DNA from: Rhodocytophaga aerolata
Lineage (GTDB): Bacteria; Bacteroidota; Bacteroidia; Cytophagales; 172606-1
Direction: 5' to 3'
NCBI RefSeq assembly: GCF_030503435.1
Contig: NZ_JAUKPO010000044.1
Span: forward strand, 1 to 36,999
Length of the DNA: 36,999 nucleotides
Position 1 is the stretch's first letter; each line of letters opens with the position of its first letter. The notes beneath the pieces are model-generated. The model made no database searches. It had not been told where the DNA came from and saw nothing but the letters and a program-made list of their open reading frames with translations. The position numbers and the translations under genes are program-made. Below are positions 27,551 to 36,946 of this stretch, one piece after another.

Positions 27551-28615
27551 ATGCCAGTAAGCAAAATTCCTTTTTTAATATACGGTGCATACGGATATAC
27601 TGGCGAGTTACTTACCCGGCTAGCCGTTGAAAAAGGACACCGGCCTTTGTTAGGTGGAAGAGACGAAGCTAAGTTAAAACCTCTGGCTCAAGAACTCAAA
27701 CTGCCATATATGGCCTTTACGCTTACCCAGGAAGAAGAAGTAAATAAGGCTTTACAACAAGTTAATGTGGTGATTCACTGTGCCGGTCCTTTCTCCAAAA
27801 CCGCTAAATTGATGGTGTACGCCTGCTTGCGCAACAAAGTACATTACCTGGATATTACCGGTGAAATCGACGTATTTGAATGGATTGCTGCCCAGGATTC
27901 GCTGGCCAAAAAAGCAGAAATTGTATTGTTACCGGGTGCAGGGTTCGATGTAGTACCCACAGATTGTCTGGCGGCCTATTTAAAGACCAGATTACCGGAT
28001 GCACAACACTTAGAAATGGCTTTTTATGGAGTACAGAATATGTCCAGAGGTACTGCTCTAACTATGCTGGAAAATATGCACCAGGGTGGGATGATCCGGG
28101 AAAATGGCCTGTTAAAGAAAGTACCAGCTGCTTACAAAACCAGGAAAATTGACTTTGGCCCTACACAAAAAGAAGCTGTAACTATTCCCTGGGGAGATGT
28201 ATCTACTGCCTATTTCAGTACTGGCATTCCCAATATACACGTATTTACGGCTGTAAGTACTGGGGCATTGGCTTTTATTAAATTATCCAGGTATACTGGT
28301 AAACTGCTGACTACTCCTTTCTTACAAAATACCCTGAAAAAACTGGTAGAGAGCCAGATAAAAGGCCCTAGTCCACGGCAACGCCAACAAGGCCGGTCAT
28401 ATATCTGGGGTGAGGTGCGCAATACACGTGGCGAATCTAAAATTTCCCGTCTGCAAACCCCGGAAGGGTATTCGCTTACGGCTCAAACGGCACTCCTGGC
28501 TGCAGAACTGCTGGAAGATGGAAAAGTAGCTCCCGGTTTTTTAACACCTTCCCTGGCATTCGGGCCAGATTTCATTCTTCAAATTCCAGGCACCCTTAGA
28601 GAAGATGTACAATAA
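27551..28615 (+). CDS. Saccharopine dehydrogenase-fold NAD(P)-binding oxidoreductase
   Basis: 354 residues. The N terminus is a Rossmann fold with GAYGYTGE (Gly12, Gly15, Gly18), followed by GGRDEAKLKPLAQ and VVIHCAGPFSKTAKLMV; all are typical of the saccharopine dehydrogenase/trans-acting enoyl reductase-like family. The middle PGAGFDVVPTDCLAAYL and GTALTMLENM also match. No membrane segments. Members act on quite different substrates, from lysine catabolism to lipid enoyl reduction, and the neighbours do not settle it. It stands alone, with 238 nt before and 135 nt after it. Family: confident. Substrate: unknown. Confidence 0.85.
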   Translation: MPVSKIPFLIYGAYGYTGELLTRLAVEKGHRPLLGGRDEAKLKPLAQELKLPYMAFTLTQEEEVNKALQQVNVVIHCAGPFSKTAKLMVYACLRNKVHYLDITGEIDVFEWIAAQDSLAKKAEIVLLPGAGFDVVPTDCLAAYLKTRLPDAQHLEMAFYGVQNMSRGTALTMLENMHQGGMIRENGLLKKVPAAYKTRKIDFGPTQKEAVTIPWGDVSTAYFSTGIPNIHVFTAVSTGALAFIKLSRYTGKLLTTPFLQNTLKKLVESQIKGPSPRQRQQGRSYIWGEVRNTRGESKISRLQTPEGYSLTAQTALLAAELLEDGKVAPGFLTPSLAFGPDFILQIPGTLREDVQ

Positions 28616-28750
28616 AATCTTTTTGTTCTTCTAAAAAAATAGATAATTTACTGTCTTTTCAATTATGACCTATCTAGTTAGTGAGAGTTAGCTTATCAGC
28701 AGATCTGGCAACTTTAGCTGGATATTTTTTAGATTAAACGCTTGCCATGT

Positions 28751-31700
28751 ATGAAACACCTATCCGATCCTTTTTTTCAGCAAACCAGACGAAGCAAAAA
28801 CCGGACATTGCTTTATCTTTTTTCCGTTTTGCTTTTGACAACCCTTGCAACACAAGTTGCCGCACAAGTTTTTCCTCAGGGATTCAGCCAGGTAACGGTG
28901 GCGCAGAATCTGAATAAAGCAACCTTTGTAGCCTTTGCTCCGGATGGACGTATCTTTATAGGGGAGCAGGCAGGCAGAGTACGCATCGTAAAGCAGGGTA
29001 GTTTACTCAGCACCCCTTTTTTAACCTTGAGCGTTAATTCTTCCGGCGAACGTGGAATTATCGGTTTTACTTTCGATCCCAATTTCACAAACAATGGCTA
29101 TGTCTATGTCTATTATACAATGCCGGATGCCAGTAGGAACCGAGTAAGCCGTTTTACAGCCACCGGAGATGTAGTACAAGCTGGCAGTGAGAGAGTAATT
29201 CTGGAATTAGATCCATTGAGCAGTGCTACGAACCATAATGGCGGAGCCATGAAATTTGGAAAAGATGGCAAGTTATATATTGCTATAGGAGATAACGCCA
29301 ATACAGCCCACCCGCAGAACCTGGATACCTATCATGGAAAAGTAGTACGTATTAATCCGGATGGTTCAGTGCCGGCTGGCAATCCCTTTACCACAGGTAC
29401 TGAACAAAAACGCCGGATATGGGCCTATGGATTCCGCAACCCTTATACCTTTGATGTACATCCGGTTTCGGGTCAACTATTTGTGAACGATGTAGGGCAA
29501 AGCACCTGGGAGGAAATAAATAATGTAACCACTGGCGGGGGAAATTACGGCTGGCCGCGGGCAGAGGGGATGAGTACGAATACAGCTTTTGTTAATCCGG
29601 TACATGCCTATCCTACTTCCGGCAATCCCGGAAACGATATTGGCTGCGCGATTGTGGGAGGTACATTTTTTAATCCGGTTTCCACCAACTATCCACCAGA
29701 ATATGTAGGCCGGTACTTTTTTCAGGATTATTGCAATGGCTGGATTCGCAGTATACCTGTACAGGGAGGAAGCAGCACATTGTTTGCCTCTAACCTGGTA
29801 AGTTTTTCCCTGGCACTTACCACCGGAACCGACGGAAATTTGTATTACCTCAACCGGAATACCAGTACCCTCTACAAAATTGTCTACACCCCCAGTGCTA
29901 CGCTTCCTGTTATTACCAGCCATCCGGCAAACCGCACGGTTGCTGAAGGACAATCAGTTACTTTTAGTGTAAGTGCTTCAGGTACGGCTCCCTTACGCTA
30001 CCAGTGGCAAAAAAATGGAGTTAACCTGAGTGGCGCTACTTCTGCTACCTATACCATTACTACCACCAAAACAACCGATGCCGGACAATACCGGGTACTA
30101 GTAAGTAATGCTGTAGGTAGTGTAACCAGCAATACAGCAACCCTTACTGTACAAACCACAAACAAAGCTCCCGTAGCTACCATACTAACGCCTGCAGCTG
30201 ATAAGTTATATCAGGGGGGAGAAACCATTAGCTTTTCCGGTAGTGCCACCGATACAGAAGATGGCAGTTTACCAGCCAGTGCCTTTAGCTGGGAGGTTGT
30301 ATTTCATCACGATACGCATTTTCATGATGGTCCGCCGGTGGCAACCGGGGTAAAAAGTGGATCATTTCAGATTCCAAGCAGCGGCGAAACGGCCCACAAT
30401 GTTTGGTATAGATTGTATTTAACTGTAACGGATTCTAAAGGGCTAACTCACAAAATTTACCGAGATATTTATCCGTATAAGTCCATTATCAGTTTTGCCA
30501 CAGAACCAGCAGGATTAACTGTAAACCTGGATGGAAGACCGGTTACAACGCCAGTATCTGTTACTGGCGTAGCCGGGATTACACGGTCCATTGGGGCAGA
30601 TGCTACGCAGATACTAAATAATGTAACCTATGAATTTGCGTCCTGGAAACATGGGGGAACTAAAGAGCAAACCATTACTACTCCGCTGACAAACACTACT
30701 TATACGGCTGTTTTCCGGCAAAAAACAGATTTAAGAAACGGCGAAAACCCACCTGCCACTGTGGCTGGCTTGGTATATCAGTATTATGAAGGCAATTTTA
30801 CCCTCTTACCAGATTTTGCCAGGCTCACGCCCATAAAAAGCGGCTTTACAAGTAACTTTACCTTAACGCAGCGCAACCGGAATGATGAGTTTGCTTTCCG
30901 CTTTACCGGGTTTATTCAGATTCCGGCAGATGGTGTGTATACGTTTTATACCAACTCCGACGATGGTAGCCAGCTATATATCGGTAATACACTGATCGTA
31001 GACAATAATGGTTTACATGCTGCTCAAGAAAGATCTGGAAGTATCGGCTTAAAAAGCGGAAAACATGCCATTACCGTAACGTTCTTTGAAAAGACAGGCG
31101 GTGAACTGCTAAATGTAAACTACGCAGGTCCGGGTATAAGTAAACAGTTGATTCCGTCATCGGCTTTATTCAGAATTCCGGAAAATGCCTTTACTGCGAA
31201 GGTGAACTTTCAACCAGAATCCAGTGCGGTACCATCCGGATATGTAGCCGATTATGGAGATAGCTTTGGCAGCCGGGGAAATAACCTGAGTTATGGATGG
31301 AATGCGCCAACCAAAGAAACGCGTGAACGCAATACCACAGACGATGTTAAGTTCAGAACGTTGAATCATTTACAAAAAACTTCCAATCCGAATGCCACCT
31401 GGGAAATAGCCCTACCGAATGGAACCTACCAGGTAACCCTAGTTTGCAGCGACCCATTGTACACAGATCAACTTAATACGTTGTTGGTGGAAAATATGAC
31501 GTTAACAGACCCGGATGGCTACGACCTGATAGATCAATATTCGTTTACGGTTTCTGTAACCGATGGCCGGTTAACCATCAAGCCTGCTTCGGGTGCTGTG
31601 AATGCTAAAATTTCCTTTGTTGAGATAAGCCAGATCCCGCAATCAGTAGCTAAACTCGAAACAACGGATTTGCCTTCATCAGAAATAGCTTTGTTTCCTA

Positions 31701-31930
31701 ACCCCACAACAGAAAGCCTGACGCTTCAAATTACAGCCACCCAGGAAGAAACTGTATCCCTAACACTGACAAATACACTCTCCCAAGTTGTAAAGGCCAG
31801 TACCTACTCATTGGCTAAAGGAGAAAATAATATCAGACTAGAAACCGGGCAGCTTTCAAGTGGAACGTATCTGCTTACGATTATACAAGGCAGCAAACAA
31901 ACGGTGAGAAGAATCAGCATCGTAAAATAG
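28751..31930 (+). CDS. T9SS-secreted PQQ sugar dehydrogenase-like protein with Ig-like, PA14 and malectin-like domains
   Basis: 1059 residues from ATG 28751; the TTG at 28742 is a weaker start. Signal peptide to about residue 38. Residues 40-380 are a sorbosone/soluble glucose dehydrogenase propeller: NHNGGAMKFGKDGKLYIAIG holds the catalytic-type His162, and YGFRNPYTFDVHP the Arg229 expected near PQQ. Then come an Ig-like domain (384-470, YQWQKNGVNLSGATSATYTI), a PKD-like region (471-575), a small beta domain (579-655), a PA14 domain (672-810, YTFYTNSDDGSQLYIG), a malectin-like region (815-960) and a T9SS sorting domain (977-1059, LFPNPTTESLTL and TYLLTI). It likely oxidises sugars outside the cell, with the extra domains binding carbohydrate. 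PQQ must be made elsewhere or imported. Domain borders are approximate. Confidence 0.88.
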   Translation: MKHLSDPFFQQTRRSKNRTLLYLFSVLLLTTLATQVAAQVFPQGFSQVTVAQNLNKATFVAFAPDGRIFIGEQAGRVRIVKQGSLLSTPFLTLSVNSSGERGIIGFTFDPNFTNNGYVYVYYTMPDASRNRVSRFTATGDVVQAGSERVILELDPLSSATNHNGGAMKFGKDGKLYIAIGDNANTAHPQNLDTYHGKVVRINPDGSVPAGNPFTTGTEQKRRIWAYGFRNPYTFDVHPVSGQLFVNDVGQSTWEEINNVTTGGGNYGWPRAEGMSTNTAFVNPVHAYPTSGNPGNDIGCAIVGGTFFNPVSTNYPPEYVGRYFFQDYCNGWIRSIPVQGGSSTLFASNLVSFSLALTTGTDGNLYYLNRNTSTLYKIVYTPSATLPVITSHPANRTVAEGQSVTFSVSASGTAPLRYQWQKNGVNLSGATSATYTITTTKTTDAGQYRVLVSNAVGSVTSNTATLTVQTTNKAPVATILTPAADKLYQGGETISFSGSATDTEDGSLPASAFSWEVVFHHDTHFHDGPPVATGVKSGSFQIPSSGETAHNVWYRLYLTVTDSKGLTHKIYRDIYPYKSIISFATEPAGLTVNLDGRPVTTPVSVTGVAGITRSIGADATQILNNVTYEFASWKHGGTKEQTITTPLTNTTYTAVFRQKTDLRNGENPPATVAGLVYQYYEGNFTLLPDFARLTPIKSGFTSNFTLTQRNRNDEFAFRFTGFIQIPADGVYTFYTNSDDGSQLYIGNTLIVDNNGLHAAQERSGSIGLKSGKHAITVTFFEKTGGELLNVNYAGPGISKQLIPSSALFRIPENAFTAKVNFQPESSAVPSGYVADYGDSFGSRGNNLSYGWNAPTKETRERNTTDDVKFRTLNHLQKTSNPNATWEIALPNGTYQVTLVCSDPLYTDQLNTLLVENMTLTDPDGYDLIDQYSFTVSVTDGRLTIKPASGAVNAKISFVEISQIPQSVAKLETTDLPSSEIALFPNPTTESLTLQITATQEETVSLTLTNTLSQVVKASTYSLAKGENNIRLETGQLSSGTYLLTIIQGSKQTVRRISIVK

Positions 31931-31986
31931 CTATCATTATTCATTACGCGTGTATAACTGAATACTTGCCTTATCGGCAATAGATT

Positions 31987-32020
31987 TATCTGAGCTTATA
32001 CTATTGGATAAGCTCAGATA
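31987..32020 (+). terminator. Terminator of the PQQ dehydrogenase-like gene
   Basis: TATCTGAGCTTAT and its exact reverse complement form a 13-bp stem with an 8-nt loop; GGATTTTCTTT follows. Confidence 0.75.
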
Positions 32021-32075
32021 GGATTTTCTTTGTCGTAAAAAAGATGTAGTATGGAGCCAAAATAACTTTCCAACG

Positions 32076-33107
32076 ATGAAGCAGCACTCTATTTTTATCT
32101 TACTTATTTTCCTTACAACCCTGAGTTGCTCCGAAAAATCGGCACAAAACCAGGAATCAGCAAAAAATCAGCAAACGGATACCAAAAAAATACGTGTGAT
32201 ATTTGACACAGATGCCAATAATGAAGTAGATGACCAGCATGCCTTAGCTTACCTGCTTTTCAATGGAGATACTTTTGCCATAGATGGTATCACAGTTAAT
32301 GCAACGAAGAATGGTGGAGATATCAACGAACAATTTCAGGAAGCCGAGCGAATAGTAAAACTCTGTTCCTTAGATGGTAAAATTCCTTTATTAAAAGGGG
32401 CCAATGGAAGCTTTGATCAGATAAAGAATCAAACCAATGCGGATACCTTTGATGGTTCCCATGCCGTAAATTTTATTATAGAACATGCAAAACAAGCTAC
32501 TTCAGAAAAACTTGTTTTGTTAGCCGTTGGTAAATTAACCAATGTAGCACTAGCCTTAAAAAAAGACCCCTCCATTGCTGCACAAATTCGAGTAGTATGG
32601 CTTGGGTCTAATTACCCAGAGCCTGGAGAATATAATCAGGATAACGATACCGTATCTATGAATTATGTGCTGAATACGCCCGTAGATTTTGAGATGGTAA
32701 CGGTCCGGTATGGGAAGCCTTCAGGCACCGATGCTGTAAAGGTAACCAAAGAGGAAATCCATCAGCGGATGTCTGGTAAAGGTCCAAAAGTTACTACTCC
32801 TGTAACTGGCCGCCACCAGGTGGCTTTTAGCACGTTTGGAGATTATTCAGTAAATCTGTTCGATCATATAGAATATTATGGTAATCCGCCGGCCAGAGCC
32901 TTATTCGATATGGCAGCCGTAGCTATTGTTAAAAACCCTTCTTGGGCAAAAGCCAGACAGATTCCTTGTCCTATTCTCATCAATAACCAGTGGGTAGAGC
33001 GTCCGCAGAATCAGAGGAAAATTACCGTTTGGGAAGATTTTAACCGTGATCAGATTATGCAGGATTTTTACCAAAGTATGGATCACTATGTGCTAGCCCA
33101 GAAGTAA
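32076..33107 (+). CDS. Nucleoside hydrolase lipoprotein
   Basis: 343 residues. The signal ends LTTLSC, so Cys18 is the lipidated residue, followed by a polar linker. The Asp-rich calcium site of inosine-uridine-type nucleoside hydrolases is at residues 44-53 as DTDANNEVDD, two residues longer than the textbook DTDPGxDD. The region IDGITVNATKNGGD then supplies further ligands. Later DTVSMNYVLNTPVDFEMVTV and ALFDMAAVAIVKNPSW fit the family C-terminal half. The enzyme splits the N-glycosidic bond of ribonucleosides. As a lipoprotein it would scavenge nucleosides outside the cytoplasm. The gene stands alone. Family: sure; substrate preference not readable. Confidence 0.9.
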   Translation: MKQHSIFILLIFLTTLSCSEKSAQNQESAKNQQTDTKKIRVIFDTDANNEVDDQHALAYLLFNGDTFAIDGITVNATKNGGDINEQFQEAERIVKLCSLDGKIPLLKGANGSFDQIKNQTNADTFDGSHAVNFIIEHAKQATSEKLVLLAVGKLTNVALALKKDPSIAAQIRVVWLGSNYPEPGEYNQDNDTVSMNYVLNTPVDFEMVTVRYGKPSGTDAVKVTKEEIHQRMSGKGPKVTTPVTGRHQVAFSTFGDYSVNLFDHIEYYGNPPARALFDMAAVAIVKNPSWAKARQIPCPILINNQWVERPQNQRKITVWEDFNRDQIMQDFYQSMDHYVLAQK

Positions 33108-33455
33108 CTGGCTTCAACCTGTATACCGACACAGCAGGCAGCTAACCCTATTACCTGATTCTGACTGTTCTCAAAACGTAGCGATATCTTTAACATAGCT
33201 GACGTATATACTAATCGTGCCCAAGTATATCATGTTACCTTGCTCTAAAGTTGGCATAACATTGAAATAATCTGTGTCTTGCAGAGCTTGGGCACGTATG
33301 AATTTCTGATCACTGATAGTCAGGAAGTTGTTCCCTTGTTTAAAATCATTCTTAATTATAGCCTAAACCATTTTATAAATTCCCAGTAATTTTCAGGTAA
33401 CACAGCCGGAGTAGTTTTGGAAATCTTAAGTTAACCATTCTAACCTAATCCAATT
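33108..33455. other. Gene-free region with a 10-bp inverted repeat flanking 61 nt
   Basis: About 350 bases without a credible ORF. CGTGCCCAAG (33216-33225) and its exact reverse complement (33287-33296) bracket 61 nt that can form an inner hairpin (ATGTTA with TAACAT, 33232-33262). It may be a structured transcript or a small mobile remnant. The remaining sequence should include the promoter of the next gene. Confidence 0.4.
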
Positions 33456-34946
33456 ATGCTCAACCCTACGCTGAAAAGAAGTTTAGCACTTACATTCTTG
33501 GCTGGAACATTGTCTCTGTCAAGCTGTGAGTACCTGAAAGATTACCTGCCACAGAACCCCAACAACCCCTTGCCTGGTGCCGTCACTTTAAAAAATCATT
33601 CGGTAACACCTGCTTTACTTAAAGCCAAACCAGGGTTTGAAAATACACAACTGTATTCCATTATCAGCAGTGATGATAGCTTGCCTCAATCTCCTGGCTT
33701 CCGGTTTGGCGGGTCGGCAGATGGTGCCGGCTGGCTCAGAAGCCAGGATGGGAAAGGCTTTGTGTATGTAACCAACCACGAAGACAACTTTGCCGTATCC
33801 CGCATCACCTTCGATCAGACATTAAAACCAGTAAAAGGGGAATATATTTTGAATTCTGACGGAGGCCAGTGGCGCTTGTGTTCTGCTACACTGGCAACAC
33901 CAGAAGAGCATGGTTTCGGTCCTTTATTTATTACCTGTGGCGAAAGTGGCCCGGAATCCCGTACGCATGCCCTAAATCCGTTTGCTCCGGTAAATTCAAA
34001 AGAACTATCCCGCGAAAAGCCTGCTTTGGGACGCTGGAGTGCAGAAAATGCCGTTCCACTACCTAAAGATGCTTATGCTGGCAAAACTGTTGTTATTATA
34101 GGTGATGACGATTCAGGTACAGGTGGCGGACAAGTGGCCTTATATATGGGTAACCAGGGCGATTTAGATAATGGCAGTGTGTATATCCTGAAGCGGTTAA
34201 ATGGCAATCAGCGGGAAATGGATATGAACAAATGTTGCAGCTACGATATTGAGTTTGTAAAAGTTGAAAATGCCGCTGAACTGACTGGGGCTGAAATGAA
34301 TGCCAAAGTAGACTCCCTGCAAGCCATTAAGTTTGGCCGGGTTGAAGACATTGATTACCGCAAAGGAGGTGGAGCCAATGGCCGTGAGATCTATTTCAAT
34401 GTAACTGGGCAGAATAATACTGGTGCCAACGCCGATTATGCCAGATCCAAATACGGACGTGTGTATAGACTAGTATTAGATCCGAAAGATCCCTTGAAAG
34501 GAAAATTATCGGTGGTGCTGGATGGAGACGATAGAAATGCGAATAACCCTGCCAGCTTATTTCAGAACCCTGACAATATTGTGGTTACAAACAATTATGC
34601 CTATATCAAAGAAGATCCGAATGGATACGATGTAACCCATGATGCCTATATCTATCAGTACAACCTGAACACTGGTGCATTAAAAGTAGCCTTTGAATTG
34701 GATCATCGCCGGGATGCAGACGATGCAGCTAAATACAATGTAGGCGGAACTTCCAGTTATGGAGACTGGGAATATGGAGCTATGGTAGATATTTCTGATT
34801 TGACAGGTATTCCAGGTACTTTTTCTATCAATATTCAACCACATACCTGGACAGGCGAAGCCTATAAAAATCCGGATGGTGGCTCCCTCCGCCCCAATGA
34901 AGACCAGGCGAGCCAAATGGTTATTGTCAAAGGACTTCCCAGATAA
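33456..34946 (+). CDS. PhoX-like (DUF839) beta-propeller lipoprotein
   Basis: 496 residues, with a lipoprotein signal ending LSLSSC (Cys24). The pattern of motifs follows the PhoX alkaline phosphatase/DUF839 family in order: GAGWLRSQDGKGFVYVTNHED (PhoX has VNHE here), WRLCSATLATPEEHG and FITCGESGPE (the Cys pair and Glu-containing metal site), VVIIGDDDSGTGGGQVALYM, FGRVEDIDYRKGG and FQNPDNIVVTNNYAYIKEDP. PhoX enzymes are calcium- and iron-dependent phosphomonoesterases, usually exported by Tat; this one has no twin-Arg and is a Sec lipoprotein. Whether the metal ligands are complete cannot be judged by eye. It is followed by a terminator, and a diheme peroxidase gene starts 86 nt downstream. 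Confidence 0.75.
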   Translation: MLNPTLKRSLALTFLAGTLSLSSCEYLKDYLPQNPNNPLPGAVTLKNHSVTPALLKAKPGFENTQLYSIISSDDSLPQSPGFRFGGSADGAGWLRSQDGKGFVYVTNHEDNFAVSRITFDQTLKPVKGEYILNSDGGQWRLCSATLATPEEHGFGPLFITCGESGPESRTHALNPFAPVNSKELSREKPALGRWSAENAVPLPKDAYAGKTVVIIGDDDSGTGGGQVALYMGNQGDLDNGSVYILKRLNGNQREMDMNKCCSYDIEFVKVENAAELTGAEMNAKVDSLQAIKFGRVEDIDYRKGGGANGREIYFNVTGQNNTGANADYARSKYGRVYRLVLDPKDPLKGKLSVVLDGDDRNANNPASLFQNPDNIVVTNNYAYIKEDPNGYDVTHDAYIYQYNLNTGALKVAFELDHRRDADDAAKYNVGGTSSYGDWEYGAMVDISDLTGIPGTFSINIQPHTWTGEAYKNPDGGSLRPNEDQASQMVIVKGLPR

Positions 34947-34964
34947 TGTATTCCTATCTCTTAC

Positions 34965-34992
34965 CCTGCCAGATAACCGGTTATCTGGCAGG
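34965..34992 (+). terminator. Terminator of the PhoX-like gene
   Basis: CCTGCCAGATAACC is followed directly by its exact reverse complement (14-bp stem), then TTCTTTT. Confidence 0.85.
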
Positions 34993-35032
34993 TTCTTTTG
35001 CTCTGTAAATTCCCAAACATAGGTGCCATTCT

Positions 35033-36946
35033 ATGACCAGTAAACAATTTATATATATAGCCTTACCGTTTATAGGGTTTCTGTTACTTCTGGGGGTGTG
35101 TATGCCTAAAAGAAATTCTGTGGAAGAGCCGGAAAAACTAACTAACTACCCGCAGCATATTACCCAGCTGGACTCCACACTTTCTGACCTGCTTCGGCTG
35201 GTAACTACTAATTCATCAGCAGATTCCATACAAGCAGCATTTCGCAAAGCCAGAATCGGCTATAAAAAGATTGAATTCATTGCAGAATATTTTAATCCCT
35301 ACACAGCAAAAGCTATCAATGGAGCAGCCATATATGAGGTAGAAGAAGATGATCCTTTACAGAAATTAGTGCCTCCGACAGGTTTTCAGGTAGCAGAAGC
35401 ATTCGTATTTCCAGCCTACGATAGTATCAATAAAAAAGCGTTAGTGCAGGAAATTAAACTCATAAAATCCTCTCTGAACAGATTACGGTTGGTTAATGAA
35501 ACTACAGCTATAAGTGACAGGCATATTTTTGATGCTATGCGCCAGCAGCTTTTCCGGATTATTTCTCTGGGTATTTCCGGGTTCGATTCTCCCATTGCTT
35601 TACATTCCATGCCTGAAGCAGCTGCCTCCGTGCAATCCCTGCAAGAGACCTTCGCCTTGTATAAACCTGACCTTCAGAAAATTTCTCCCGACCTTTCTCA
35701 AAAAATAGAATCTACTTTCTCAGAAGCTATAGCCTATCTGCAAACGAATACCGATTTTACTACCTTTGACCGGGCCGCTTTTATTACTACCTATGCCAAT
35801 CCCTTAACCACTTACCTGGCCAAAGCCAGGGATGCTTTAGGTATTGCTACACCTGCCGACCTACGGGCTTTCTCTTCCAAAGCATATACCCTGTTTGACG
35901 AGGGGGCTTTCAATGTTAATTTTTACGCGCCATCTTACCAGGCACACCTTACACCTGAACGGATAGCCTTAGGCAAGATGTTGTTTTTTGATCCGGTGCT
36001 TTCTGGCAATGGTTCCCGTTCCTGTGCCTCCTGCCATATCCCGGAAAAAGGATTTGCTGATGGGAAAGCTAAAAGTATTGCCTTTGATTTTAAAGGCTCA
36101 GTGAGCCGCAATGCCCCAACTTTACTCAACGCTGCTTTACAAAGCTCTTTGTTTCACGATATGCGGGTAAATTTTTTAGAAGATCAGGCAAGTGAGGTAG
36201 TAAATAATACAAATGAAATGCATGGGTCTTTTAAAGAAGCGGTAGTTTTAGTAAAGCAAAGCCAGGAGTATGTGCATCTTTTTGAAGAAGCTTTTCCAGA
36301 AAGTGCGGATAGCTCATTAACTGAGCAGCATATAAAAGTTGCCATTGCCAGCTATGTACGTTCTCTAACCAGCCTTAATTCCAGGTTCGATCAGTATATG
36401 AAGGGAGATAAAACCACACTGACTACTCTGGAAGTGAAAGGGTTTAATGTTTTTATGGGAAAAGCCAAATGTGGCACTTGTCATTTTATGCCTTTATTCA
36501 ACGGAGCAGTGCCACCGAACTTTGCTCAAACAGAAGCTGAAATTTTAGGGGTGCCAGGAACTACGGATACCTTACACCCTGAACTAGATGCAGACCTGGG
36601 AAAATTTGATCTTTACAAAAAAGACCTGCACAAATATGCTTTTAAAACGCCTACTGTCCGCAATGTAGCTTTAACGGCCCCTTATATGCATAATGGTGTA
36701 TATTCAACCTTAGAAGAAGTAATCGATTTCTATAACCGGGGTGGCGGACAAGGGATGGGTATAGATTTGCCAACTCAAACACTACCCCCTGATAAATTAG
36801 ATCTGAACACAGAAGAAAAAGAAGCTCTAGTTGCTTTTATGCAAACATTAACCGATACTACCGGACTAACAGACGTACCCAGGCATTTACCTTTATTTCC
36901 TAACCAAGTAGTACTCAATAAAAGAAAAGTGGGAGGGAAGTATTAA
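35033..36946 (+). CDS. Diheme cytochrome c peroxidase (MauG type) with imelysin-like N-terminal region
   Basis: 637 residues. The N-terminal signal ends LLLGVC (Cys23 could be lipidated). Residues 290-637 are a CCP/MauG domain: RIALGKMLFFDPVLSGNGS, heme site CASCH (331-335), second heme site CGTCH (480-484) and LTAPYMHNGVYSTLEEVID, whose Met is the usual distal ligand region. The first 280 residues are helical and resemble imelysin-like (M75) proteins: AYF/AEYF repeats and a GFQVAEAFVF segment where the family has GxHxxE, so the His is Gln119. CCPs reduce hydrogen peroxide in the periplasm using electrons from a cytochrome; MauG relatives oxidise proteins. Other CCPs lack this N-terminal domain and are about 300-350 residues. 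Peroxidase call is strong; the role of the extra domain is unclear. Confidence 0.88.
   Translation: MTSKQFIYIALPFIGFLLLLGVCMPKRNSVEEPEKLTNYPQHITQLDSTLSDLLRLVTTNSSADSIQAAFRKARIGYKKIEFIAEYFNPYTAKAINGAAIYEVEEDDPLQKLVPPTGFQVAEAFVFPAYDSINKKALVQEIKLIKSSLNRLRLVNETTAISDRHIFDAMRQQLFRIISLGISGFDSPIALHSMPEAAASVQSLQETFALYKPDLQKISPDLSQKIESTFSEAIAYLQTNTDFTTFDRAAFITTYANPLTTYLAKARDALGIATPADLRAFSSKAYTLFDEGAFNVNFYAPSYQAHLTPERIALGKMLFFDPVLSGNGSRSCASCHIPEKGFADGKAKSIAFDFKGSVSRNAPTLLNAALQSSLFHDMRVNFLEDQASEVVNNTNEMHGSFKEAVVLVKQSQEYVHLFEEAFPESADSSLTEQHIKVAIASYVRSLTSLNSRFDQYMKGDKTTLTTLEVKGFNVFMGKAKCGTCHFMPLFNGAVPPNFAQTEAEILGVPGTTDTLHPELDADLGKFDLYKKDLHKYAFKTPTVRNVALTAPYMHNGVYSTLEEVIDFYNRGGGQGMGIDLPTQTLPPDKLDLNTEEKEALVAFMQTLTDTTGLTDVPRHLPLFPNQVVLNKRKVGGKY

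Noticed and set aside
29477-29953. 158-residue minus-strand ORF inside the PQQ dehydrogenase-like gene
   Set aside because: Antisense shadow of the conserved propeller and Ig-like coding sequence, with no recognisable motif of its own.
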